Shown: positions 1 through 6,484 of the stretch, piece by piece
How the letters are laid out: every line of letters begins with the position of its first letter
Numbering within the stretch: the first letter of the stretch is position 1
Origin: an uncultured Collinsella sp.
Lineage (GTDB): Bacteria; Actinomycetota; Coriobacteriia; Coriobacteriales; Coriobacteriaceae
Assembly (NCBI GenBank): GCA_900546085.1
Contig: URBS01000038.1
Span: forward strand, 1 to 15,625
Direction: 5' to 3'
Length of the DNA stretch: 15,625 bases
Notes under the pieces: generated by a model
Told to the model about the DNA's origin: nothing
Database searches by the model: none
Seen by the model: the letters and a program-made list of their open reading frames with translations, nothing else
Made by a program: the position numbers and the translations under genes

Positions 1-233
1 GACTTGCAGCGACGGACCTCGGGACGCTCTTACACCACGTCTGCGCGCGCCACCCCTACAACCCCCTAAAGCAGCCAACCTGACTTGTTTAAGGTGTATT
101 GGAGCCAATTTTAATGAACATACTATAGGTTATGTTCATTATCTTCTTGGCCGTAAATGTCATCAGTCTAGCAACAGTACTCATATTTGGCATTTTTTGC
201 CCATCGTTATATAACTGACCCCCTATAGCGGGC
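1..233. other. Intergenic stretch without a convincing gene
   Basis: No supportable gene is visible. Positions 70-215 are clearly more AT-rich than the rest of the window. The region contains a perfect 10-bp inverted repeat (113-140) and the left arm (193-202, TTTTTTGCCC) of a second inverted repeat whose right arm (230-239) overlaps the T-tract of the terminator at 234-264. Short open frames run into the left edge on the plus strand but have no recognisable protein content. Confidence 0.6.
113..140. promoter_or_regulatory. Perfect 10-bp dyad, possible operator
   Basis: The arms AATGAACATA (113-122) and TATGTTCATT (131-140) are exact inverted complements around an 8-bp centre that contains CTATAG. 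The length and AT-richness fit a protein-binding operator better than a terminator, because no T-tract follows on either strand. Its target gene is unclear: nothing convincing starts to its right, so it would serve a gene beyond the left edge or an RNA not recognised here. Confidence 0.4.
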
Positions 234-264
234 AAAAAAGAGGCCGCAGCCCATGGCCGCGGCC
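234..264 (-). terminator. Rho-independent terminator of the Mg-transport operon
   Basis: On the minus strand GGCCGC (264-259) pairs with GCGGCC (247-242), followed within two bases by six T residues (239-234). It lies 22 bases past the stop codon of the Nramp-like gene. The T-tract plus the next four bases is also complementary to 193-202, so a second downstream stem can form. Confidence 0.85.
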
Positions 265-286
265 CGCTCGAAACCCAAAAGAGGCG

Positions 287-1549
287 CTACGCGCTGTAGC
301 CCATCGCTTGCAGCACAAACATGACGACCGTCAGCACCGTAATCACGCCGATAGTCGCCCACGTGAGCACGTTCCACACGCGGCCGTTGCGGTTGGTACC
401 CATAATGTGACGGTCGGCGGCGATAACCACCTGGAACACCAGAACCACGGGCAGTAGCACGCCATTGATGACCTGCGAGGTCATCATAATCTGGAACAGA
501 TCGACACCGGGCATGAGCACCAGCACGGCAGAGATGCCAATGATGGCCGTAATGATGCCGCGATAGACCGGGGCCTCGTCCCAGCTGCGGTCGGCGCCTC
601 GTTCCCAACCAAATGCCTCGCAGATGGCACTCGACGTAACGCCCGGCAGCACGCAGGCAGCCAAAAAGCTCGCTGCGACCAGGCCCGAGGCAAACAACAC
701 CGTGGACCACTGGCCCGCGATGGGCTCCAGCGCGCGGGCGGCATCGGCGGCATCGCTAATCTGAATACCCGCCGGGAACAGCACCGTACCGGTCGTGATG
801 ATAATGAAGCCCGCAATGATATCAGCAGCAATCGAACCGCTCACGGTATCAATACGCTGCAGCACGATGTCGTCCTCGCCCGCATTCTTATCGACCACGT
901 TGTTCTGAGCCAAGAAGATCATCCACGGTGCGATGGTGGTACCGATCGTTGCGACCACGAGCGACACGTAGCTGGGGTCGTTTTGAATATTGGGGACGAC
1001 CAAGTCGACCGCGACCTCGCCCCAGTTGGGGCCGGCCATAAACGCGGCGACGATGTAGGTCACGAACACGCAGCTTACCAGCAGCAAAATCTTCTCGATG
1101 CGCTGGAAACTGCCCGACATGGTAAGCATCCACACCAGCAGCGCCACGAGCGGCACCGAAATGCTCGCCGGCACGCCAAACAGGGCAAGTCCGCTCGCGA
1201 TACCCGCAAACTCCGAAATGGTCACGGCCGTGTTGGCGATCAACAGCGCCGCCATGGCCAGCGCGCTCTTGCGCACGCCAAAGCGCTCGCGAATGAGCGA
1301 CGCCAGGCCCTTACCCGTGACGCATCCGCAGCGCGCCGCGGTCTCCTGCGTCACGATGAGCAGCACGGTCATGACGGGAAGCATCCAGAGCATCTTGTAA
1401 CCATAGCTGGCGCCCGCGCTGGAATACGTGGCGATGCCGCCGGCGTCATTGCCCGAAAGCGCCGCCAACAGACCGGGGCCCATGGCGCCAAAGATGGCCG
1501 CAATGGTCAGCTTTTGCTTGGTGCTCGCCTTTTGCTTCGTGTTTTGCAC
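287..1549 (-). CDS. Nramp-related transporter, probable Mg2+ type (NRMT-like)
   Basis: Polytopic membrane protein of 420 residues with the SLC11/NRAMP fold, which moves divalent metal ions into the cell. The first-helix motif, DPGN in Mn/Fe transporters, is here D35-A-G-G38. The sixth-helix motif, MPH in Mn/Fe transporters, is A207-P-W209. Loss of the metal-coordinating Met and Asn is the pattern known for Nramp-related Mg2+ transporters, described in clostridia and in Eggerthella, so Mg2+ is the likely substrate (inference from these residues and from the neighbour). The start is set at a GTG (1549) because AGGTGG lies just upstream, overlapping the stop codon of the preceding gene; an upstream ATG at 1612 would lie inside that gene. 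The gap between the genes is 8 nt, indicating translational coupling. A strong terminator follows. A Mn2+ or other divalent-metal role cannot be excluded. Confidence 0.9.
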   Translation of the reverse strand: MQNTKQKASTKQKLTIAAIFGAMGPGLLAALSGNDAGGIATYSSAGASYGYKMLWMLPVMTVLLIVTQETAARCGCVTGKGLASLIRERFGVRKSALAMAALLIANTAVTISEFAGIASGLALFGVPASISVPLVALLVWMLTMSGSFQRIEKILLLVSCVFVTYIVAAFMAGPNWGEVAVDLVVPNIQNDPSYVSLVVATIGTTIAPWMIFLAQNNVVDKNAGEDDIVLQRIDTVSGSIAADIIAGFIIITTGTVLFPAGIQISDAADAARALEPIAGQWSTVLFASGLVAASFLAACVLPGVTSSAICEAFGWERGADRSWDEAPVYRGIITAIIGISAVLVLMPGVDLFQIMMTSQVINGVLLPVVLVFQVVIAADRHIMGTNRNGRVWNVLTWATIGVITVLTVVMFVLQAMGYSA

Positions 1550-1557
1550 GCGACCAC

Positions 1558-3402
1558 CTAACCCATGACTGACATGGTGAGCAGCACCGCGGCGATGCAG
1601 TACGCCACACACGAAATCATGACGGCGATGACGTTCATGGCGGTACCCGATGTGTTAAGGTCGTGCTCATCGCGCCAGAACAGCACTATCAGGTAAATCA
1701 CGGCGCTCATGTTGCCCACCAGGCAGATGATGGCGGCAATGTTAAAGCAGCCGGTAAAGAGCTGCTCCTCAAACATGGGCGCGCCAGGGAACGCGGCGGT
1801 GCGCACCAGCTGCGCGCACAGGTAAGTAACAAGCGAAAGGATCAGGCCCATACCCGTGCTCTGGAAGAAGAATCCCAGGTACGGTTTGGGCTCGTCGTCG
1901 TGACCGTCGTACTCGAGGAAGTAGTTCTTGACGAACGACACCATGCGCGAGGCAGCCAGCAGCACGAGCGGCATGGCGCACATGGGGAACACCACCAGAT
2001 GCGCGGAACCCAGCGCCGTCCCCAGCACCGTCGCCATAATGCACGAGGCGATGCCCCACACGACGACCCAGTACTGACGATGCACGAACCAGCTGAGCAC
2101 GTTCGTCGAGTCGTCCGACGCGCTATCGCCCGAGCCGACACCGGCGATCTGCAGGTCCTCCTGATGCTCCTCGGCGATAACGTCCATGGCGTCGTCGAAG
2201 GTCACGATACCCAGGATATGACGGTTCTCGTCGCAGACAGGGATTGCAACCAGGTCGTACTTGGTCATCTCGTCCGTCACGTCTTCCTGGTCCTCGTCGG
2301 GCGACACGTAGACCAGATCGCGATAGGCGAGCTGGCCCAGCGTGGCGTCGCGGTCGGCCACGATCAGCGTGCGCAGCGAAAGCACGCCCGTCAGCATGCC
2401 GCTCGGATCCTCGGTATAGACGTAATAGACGCTCTCAAAGTCCTCGTCGAGTTTGCGAATCGCCTCGATGGCATCGCCGACCGTCGCCGTGGCGGGCAGC
2501 GAGACAAACTCCGAGGTCATGATGCGGCCGGCGGTGTTGTCCTCGTAGCCCAGCAGATTACGAATCGCCTTCTCCTCCTTGACGCCCATCAGGCGCAGGA
2601 GCTTCTCGGCCTTCTCATAATCGAGCTCGTCGATCAGGTCGGCAGCGTCGTCCGGGTCCATCATGGCCAGCATCGACGATGCGTCGGTATCGGACAGGCC
2701 CTCGAGCATCTCGGTCATGAGTTCGTCGTCATCGAACTCCGAGATGGCCTCGGCGGCCTGTGCCGTATCGAGCTGGGCGAACACCTGCGCGCGCAGGCGC
2801 GGATCGAGCTGCTCGATGATGTCAGCGATGTCGGCAGGATGCAGCTCGCCAAGCGTCTTGTGCGACACCGAGAGCTGGATGTTCTTAGTCGAGCGATCGA
2901 GCAGGTCCATATAAGACCAGGCGATAATGTCCTCGCTGAGCGGCTTGCCCAGGTGCTTCATAAAGCCCTCGACGACGTGCTCGAGCGCGGGGCTGATTGC
3001 ACGCAGCAGGCCGCGGACGCCGACCTCGGCACCCAGCAGGCGCAGCTGATTTTCGCCCGACATGGAGAACTTGATGTCGTTGACGCGCACGACCTTCATG
3101 CCCTGCGTGTCGACAATCTGTTTGTTGAGCACGTCGCGCGCGAGCAAGAGTTCAGTCGGCTGCAGGTACGAAAAACGGATTTCGGTGGCCGACGTCTTAA
3201 GGTGCACGCCCGTCTCGTCGATACGGTCGACCCATTTGCGCCAGCTGATCATAAACGGCGTCTTGCCGGGACCACGGAACGCGAGGGACGTCACGTGCGG
3301 AAAAACTTCGCCGGTTGCAATGCCAAAATCGTTCACAACGCCGAGTTTTTCGCCATCGACGTCCAAGACCGGCAATTTGAGCATCTCACTCAGATAATTC
3401 AA
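1558..3402 (-). CDS. PRC-barrel/MgtE_N/CBS protein with atypical membrane domain
   Basis: Protein of 614 residues. Residues 1-115 look like two PRC-barrel-type repeats (LLARDVLNKQIVD near 86-98). Residues 185-275 form the helical MgtE N domain (LHPADIADIIEQL), and residues 288-412 a CBS pair entered through the MgtE hallmark DNTAGRIMTSE. About five membrane helices follow (445-614). The soluble part closely follows MgtE, where it senses intracellular Mg2+ and gates the pore. The membrane part does not: the Gly/Asn-rich MgtE motif is not visible, and the last helix, in the region after NTSG (583-586), has no Asp where MgtE channels carry the pore-lining Asp. It is therefore probably a sensor or regulator, or a divergent transporter, acting with the downstream Nramp-like protein 8 nt away. 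The start is TTG at 3402, supported by GGGGAG 6 nt upstream. Typical MgtE has about 450 residues, so the extra length is the PRC region. Confidence 0.85.
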   Translation of the reverse strand: MNYLSEMLKLPVLDVDGEKLGVVNDFGIATGEVFPHVTSLAFRGPGKTPFMISWRKWVDRIDETGVHLKTSATEIRFSYLQPTELLLARDVLNKQIVDTQGMKVVRVNDIKFSMSGENQLRLLGAEVGVRGLLRAISPALEHVVEGFMKHLGKPLSEDIIAWSYMDLLDRSTKNIQLSVSHKTLGELHPADIADIIEQLDPRLRAQVFAQLDTAQAAEAISEFDDDELMTEMLEGLSDTDASSMLAMMDPDDAADLIDELDYEKAEKLLRLMGVKEEKAIRNLLGYEDNTAGRIMTSEFVSLPATATVGDAIEAIRKLDEDFESVYYVYTEDPSGMLTGVLSLRTLIVADRDATLGQLAYRDLVYVSPDEDQEDVTDEMTKYDLVAIPVCDENRHILGIVTFDDAMDVIAEEHQEDLQIAGVGSGDSASDDSTNVLSWFVHRQYWVVVWGIASCIMATVLGTALGSAHLVVFPMCAMPLVLLAASRMVSFVKNYFLEYDGHDDEPKPYLGFFFQSTGMGLILSLVTYLCAQLVRTAAFPGAPMFEEQLFTGCFNIAAIICLVGNMSAVIYLIVLFWRDEHDLNTSGTAMNVIAVMISCVAYCIAAVLLTMSVMG

Positions 3403-3698
3403 TGGTGCTCCCCATCATTATTCCTGCGGACCGCGTGACCATGCCGGCACGCAATCCGTGGACTTTTAGACATGTATACGCATGCGCGGGCGGCACGCCG
3501 CTCGGCGCTCACACCCCGTGCACGCGCAGAAAGCACCTGCATGGGGTCATCGACTGTATGGTCGAGGTTTGGATTTCACCTGTAACCTTTCTCTTGACCC
3601 TCATTAACCGCAGTAACTATAGCATCAGCATCGCGCTGCGGCACCGAATTTATGCGCTGCACATTGCAGGCATACCAAACACTGACGTATCCGTGACA
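3403..3698 (-). promoter_or_regulatory. Promoter and long structured leader of the Mg-transport operon
   Basis: This is the 300-base stretch upstream of the MgtE-like gene. On the minus strand an extended -10 box, TGCTATAGT, has its hexamer at 3621-3616, so transcription would start near 3609 and give a leader of about 200 nt. No good -35 was found. In the leader, CCCCATGCA and TGCACGGGG (3546-3514) pair at 8 of 9 positions, and a GC-rich hairpin follows (GCGG-CGTG-CCGC within about 3483-3512, enclosed by GCGC/GCGC). I searched by eye for the conserved M-box (ykoK) core and did not find it. A long folded leader before a Mg2+ operon hints at RNA-level control, but that is inference. Confidence 0.5.
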
Positions 3699-3727
3699 TA
3701 GTCATTGGGGACGTTCTTACATGACTA
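3699..3727. repeat. Solo REP-like hairpin at a stop codon
   Basis: The arms TAGTCAT (3699-3705) and ATGACTA (3721-3727) are perfectly complementary around the 15-nt loop TGGGGACGTTCTTAC. The loop and inner arm match the terminal repeat of the larger palindromic element at 12115-12232 (19-base end CATTGGGGACGTTCTTAAA there). The stop codon TAG of the NodB-like gene (3727-3725) forms the end of one arm. There is no T-tract, so it is not a standard terminator. Confidence 0.7.
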
Positions 3728-5131
3728 GTCCGTGGTGTCGTCGTCCTCGGGAAGTTGGGGGAACACAGCGTTTTTGGGCATGGAAACCTTGGTGAGCGAG
3801 GTGAGCTTTTTGCTCAATGCCGTGTCCGTCTTGACCAGGTCGCTGAGCGTCACGATCTTGTAGCCGTCGGCGACAAGGCCATCGATAATCTGCGGCAGCG
3901 CCTCGAGCGTCTGCTCGGCGCACTCATCGCTATCGGTGAGCAGCACAATATTGCCCGGCGTCACCGAGTCGAGCACGGTCGATACTTGCTCGTCAGCGCC
4001 GTTGAGCAGCCAGTCGCCCGAATCGATATTCCACGAAACCACGGCGGACACCAGGTCCATCGAATCGATCCAGTTTTGCTCGTCAAACGCGGCGTAGGGG
4101 GCACGCAGCAACATCGTCTCGACGCCGGTCGCCGACTTAATCGCCTCGGTGCCCTTCGTGATCTGCTTGCGCACCGTCTCGCGATCCTCGCCCTTGAGCG
4201 AATCATCGCTGTAGCTGTTGGAGCCGATCTCGCACCCGGCATCGACAATCGCTTTGGCAGTAGCGGGCGAGGCTTCCGCGGCATCGCCCGAAAGGAAGAA
4301 CGTCGCCGTGACGCCCTTTTCCTTGAGCACCTGCAAGATCTGCTTGGTCGCACTACTCGGACCCTCGTCAAATGTCAGGGCCACGTACTTTTCGTTGCCC
4401 TTGGGCGCTACGCTTGCGCACTCGACTACGCAGTCGGTGGCGGGCACGACCTCGCCGCGGTCCTGCGTCTTGCCCGACTGCTCGCCGACCCATACCTCGG
4501 AGCGGCCCTGAACACCCCAGGCTTTGACATACTCAATGGCACCCGTGCCCTCGACCTTAAGCTTTGGCTCGATAACCGTTGCCTGGACCTCGTGCTTCTC
4601 GTACGTGTCGCGGCCGTCTTTGACCGTCACCTTCTCGCCGCCCGTAAGCTCGTGGCTTTTCCACTTGCTCTGCTTCACGCGCTTGCCGTCCACCTTTACC
4701 GACAGCTTTTCGCCGCCATGGCGGGTAAGCACGCTATCGTCGACGGCCAGCAAATCGCCGGCGTCGAAGGTATCAGTCAGTTCCTGATCGTCGATGAGAT
4801 TTTGCAACGTAGAGCCAACGCGCACCGCGGTCTGCTGACCGTTGAGGACGACATCCACGCTGCGGTTAACGTAGCCCACGACGGCAGCGATAAACAGTAC
4901 GAGCGCGCAGCCCACGGCGATGAGCGCGTAGGGCAGGCGAGACGGGCGACGGGGCGTGCGGTTGTTGCCGATGCGGGCGCTGCGGTCGCTAAACCCGCGG
5001 CTATGGTTGAGATACATCGCGCCGGGCTTACGGCGGCGCTTGCGCTGACCGCCGGGCAGCTGCCCCAGGTCGCGGCGCGCCGTCGGGCGCGCACCCGAGT
5101 GCCCGTGTGAATAGGATCCGTTTTGGCGCAT
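3725..5131 (-). CDS. Membrane-anchored NodB-fold protein, catalytic residues lost
   Basis: Protein of 468 residues: a basic cytoplasmic tail (1-66), one membrane helix (about 67-89), a stalk region (92-245) beginning with a DUF348-like stretch (DVVLNGQQTAVRVGSTLQNL), then a NodB polysaccharide-deacetylase domain (248-435). Family members remove acetyl groups from peptidoglycan or other glycans outside the cell. The fold motifs are visible, but the active site is not: TFDDGP reads TFDEGP (253-258), the His-x3-His metal ligands are N305 and D309, and the LH-type catalytic His is T399. RAPY (343-346) and the DSGDW segment (370-374) are kept. It is therefore probably a pseudoenzyme, perhaps glycan-binding or regulatory, or it uses a different mechanism. 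The start is ATG at 5131 behind GGAGGG. It lies 21 nt downstream of a terminator hairpin, so it may depend on read-through or on its own weak promoter. Confidence 0.88.
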   Translation of the reverse strand: MRQNGSYSHGHSGARPTARRDLGQLPGGQRKRRRKPGAMYLNHSRGFSDRSARIGNNRTPRRPSRLPYALIAVGCALVLFIAAVVGYVNRSVDVVLNGQQTAVRVGSTLQNLIDDQELTDTFDAGDLLAVDDSVLTRHGGEKLSVKVDGKRVKQSKWKSHELTGGEKVTVKDGRDTYEKHEVQATVIEPKLKVEGTGAIEYVKAWGVQGRSEVWVGEQSGKTQDRGEVVPATDCVVECASVAPKGNEKYVALTFDEGPSSATKQILQVLKEKGVTATFFLSGDAAEASPATAKAIVDAGCEIGSNSYSDDSLKGEDRETVRKQITKGTEAIKSATGVETMLLRAPYAAFDEQNWIDSMDLVSAVVSWNIDSGDWLLNGADEQVSTVLDSVTPGNIVLLTDSDECAEQTLEALPQIIDGLVADGYKIVTLSDLVKTDTALSKKLTSLTKVSMPKNAVFPQLPEDDDTTD

Positions 5132-5152
5132 GTGCCCTCCCCCATAAACACA

Positions 5153-5182
5153 GCAAGCCGGAGCAACAGGTCTCCGGCTTGC
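5153..5182 (-). terminator. Hairpin terminator or attenuator between PRC-barrel and NodB-like genes
   Basis: A perfect 11-bp stem is formed by GCAAGCCGGAG (5153-5163) and CTCCGGCTTGC (5172-5182) with an 8-nt loop. On the minus strand it is followed by TGTGTTTA, a weak T-tract, so termination may be partial. It lies 21 bases after the PRC-barrel gene and just before the ribosome-binding site of the NodB-like gene. Confidence 0.7.
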
Positions 5183-5203
5183 CTCCCATCATGTGGTACG
5201 TCG

Positions 5204-5959
5204 CTATTTACTAGCTTTTGACGAGCCCCCGCTCGCCTTTTGATATTCGTCCTTAAAGGCCTTGAACATACCGCGCGTCTTGCCGAGCTGCTTGCCCAGT
5301 GCACGACTGCCCTTGTCCACGGCGACCGATCCCTTGTCATCGAGCACCTTGGCGCCCTTCTTGACCTTATCGCCTACCACGACACTGGCCTCGGCAGCCT
5401 TGGCGGCCGCGCCGCCCGAATACCCGAGCGCCTTGACCTCGTCCGAGACAATCATCGCGCCGTTCTCGTAGCCGCGCAGCATCGTCGGCGGCACCTGCGT
5501 GTCGCCCACCAACACGCTCGAAGCGGCACCGGCGGTCACGTAGAACATCTGCACAATACCCGAGCGCGGCTTGAACTCAACGTCCGAGCAGTAGCCCACG
5601 ACATCGCCCGATTCCGTGCGCACGTCCATGCCGACCCAGATGATGCAATCGTCCAGGTTGATATCGAGGCGCTTGGCCGCGGCGGCATCGTAGGTGCCCT
5701 TGACGTCGTCGACCGCGACAGCACCCTCATAGACGCCGATGGCATCGAGCGCCACAAAGCGGTCGGGACGCTCGATCATACCCGCGATATCGGACTGGCG
5801 GACCATAAAGCCCACCACGCGCGTGCCGCCCGGGGTAAAGACGGGAAAGTGAATCTTGCCGAGCTTTTTAGGGCTGCGCGGCGTGCCGTCCTTTTTGGTG
5901 CGCTTGTCTTCGGCAGGTTTGCGATAAACCTTGACGCCGACAAAATCCCCTGCGCGCAT
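5204..5959 (-). CDS. PRC-barrel domain protein
   Basis: Soluble protein of 251 residues with two stretches that fit PRC-barrel folds: about 1-90 (GDFVGVKVYRK, then GKIHFPVFTPGGTRVVGFMV) and about 100-175 (WVGMDVRTESGDVVGYCSDV). A basic, Lys/Ala/Ser-rich tail (180-251) follows. PRC barrels are small beta-barrels found in RNA-processing, photosynthetic and envelope or stress proteins, so no precise role can be given. The ATG overlaps the upstream stop codon by one base (TAATG), so it is translationally coupled to the YtxH-like gene. The MgtE-like protein in this window also carries PRC-type repeats, but no link between the two is shown. Confidence 0.8.
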   Translation of the reverse strand: MRAGDFVGVKVYRKPAEDKRTKKDGTPRSPKKLGKIHFPVFTPGGTRVVGFMVRQSDIAGMIERPDRFVALDAIGVYEGAVAVDDVKGTYDAAAAKRLDINLDDCIIWVGMDVRTESGDVVGYCSDVEFKPRSGIVQMFYVTAGAASSVLVGDTQVPPTMLRGYENGAMIVSDEVKALGYSGGAAAKAAEASVVVGDKVKKGAKVLDDKGSVAVDKGSRALGKQLGKTRGMFKAFKDEYQKASGGSSKASK

Positions 5960-6348
5960 TATGCCTCGGTCGAGGGCTCCGTGGCCTCGGTGTCGGCCTC
6001 AGCGACGTTCTCGACCACGACGTCAGCAGCGGGCGTCACGTTGCCGCCCGAGATGGCGTCGTTGAGCTGCTCGCGAAGCTGGTCCATGCGCTCGCGGGCC
6101 AGGTCGACCTTGGCGCGCAGGTCATCGGTCTTGGCGTCGACCATCGGACCAAAGTCGTTGACCGCGGCACGAGCCTCCTCGGCACTGTGCTCGTAGGTGT
6201 CACGCATGTTGTCCCAGGCATCGTTGGCGATATCGGCGGCCATGGCGCGGGTCTCGGCACCCGAGCGCGGGGCCAGAGCAACGCCGATGATAGCGCCGGC
6301 GGCAGCACCAAAGAGCGCACCGGAGACAAAGCTGAAAGTCTTTCCCAT
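5959..6348 (-). CDS. YtxH-like small membrane-anchored protein
   Basis: Protein of 129 residues. An N-terminal Gly/Ala-rich membrane helix (about 5-25, FVSGALFGAAAGAIIGVALA) ends in the APRSG motif typical of the YtxH family. A charged amphipathic helix (30-95) that could form a coiled coil and an acidic Glu/Ala tail follow. Family members are stress-associated envelope proteins of unknown mechanism. The ATG at 6348 (MGKTFSF) has GAGG 7 nt upstream; an ATG two codons earlier (6354) is almost as good. It is the first gene of a short operon with the PRC-barrel protein and is preceded by a TATAAT promoter. Confidence 0.85.
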   Translation of the reverse strand: MGKTFSFVSGALFGAAAGAIIGVALAPRSGAETRAMAADIANDAWDNMRDTYEHSAEEARAAVNDFGPMVDAKTDDLRAKVDLARERMDQLREQLNDAISGGNVTPAADVVVENVAEADTEATEPSTEA

Positions 6349-6399
6349 GATCATTCCTCTCCTGCGGGCACCTCGATGCCCACCGTTTGAATGCTGTCC

Positions 6400-6425
6400 A
6401 TTATACCCGCAGCGCAACACTTGCC
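6400..6425 (-). promoter_or_regulatory. Promoter of the ytxH-like/PRC-barrel operon
   Basis: A perfect TATAAT lies on the minus strand at 6405-6400, about 45 bases upstream of the start codon. A -35 is not obvious; the best candidate is GTGACG with a 19-base spacer. The region lies between the stop of the cyanophycin-synthetase-like gene and this operon. Confidence 0.6.
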
Positions 6426-6484
6426 GTCACGCTCATCTGCGTACGGTAAAGGCGCAGGTACATGATGGTGATAAGCGAGTGAGC

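Noticed and set aside
21..34. Segment matching 13 of 14 bases of the REP-like loop (GGGACGYTCTTACA)
   Set aside because: The flanks do not form the expected stem, and nine of the bases also match part of the Illumina adapter; too short to call a further copy.
1..69. Plus-strand open frame ending in TAA, a possible C-terminal tail of a gene to the left
   Set aside because: Only about 22 residues, with no recognisable family; another frame over the same bases is open just as long, so chance cannot be excluded.
1550..1612. Upstream ATG start for the Nramp-like gene
   Set aside because: It would overlap the preceding gene by 55 bases, and the added residues are not Nramp-like; the GTG at 1549 has a ribosome-binding site.
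1663..3438. Very long plus-strand frame opposite the MgtE-like gene
   Set aside because: It is the antisense shadow of a well-supported GC-rich gene; its His/Arg/Gln-rich translation has no domain.
3514..3546. Rho-independent terminator in the operon leader
   Set aside because: The stem is good, but no T-tract follows on the minus strand.
3403..3621. M-box (ykoK) riboswitch in the Mg2+ operon leader
   Set aside because: The conserved core was not found by eye; the leader is long and folded, but it does not match this class.
3402..3701. 99-residue plus-strand frame in the leader region
   Set aside because: No ribosome-binding site or family-like composition; it overlaps the structured leader and promoter of the minus-strand operon.
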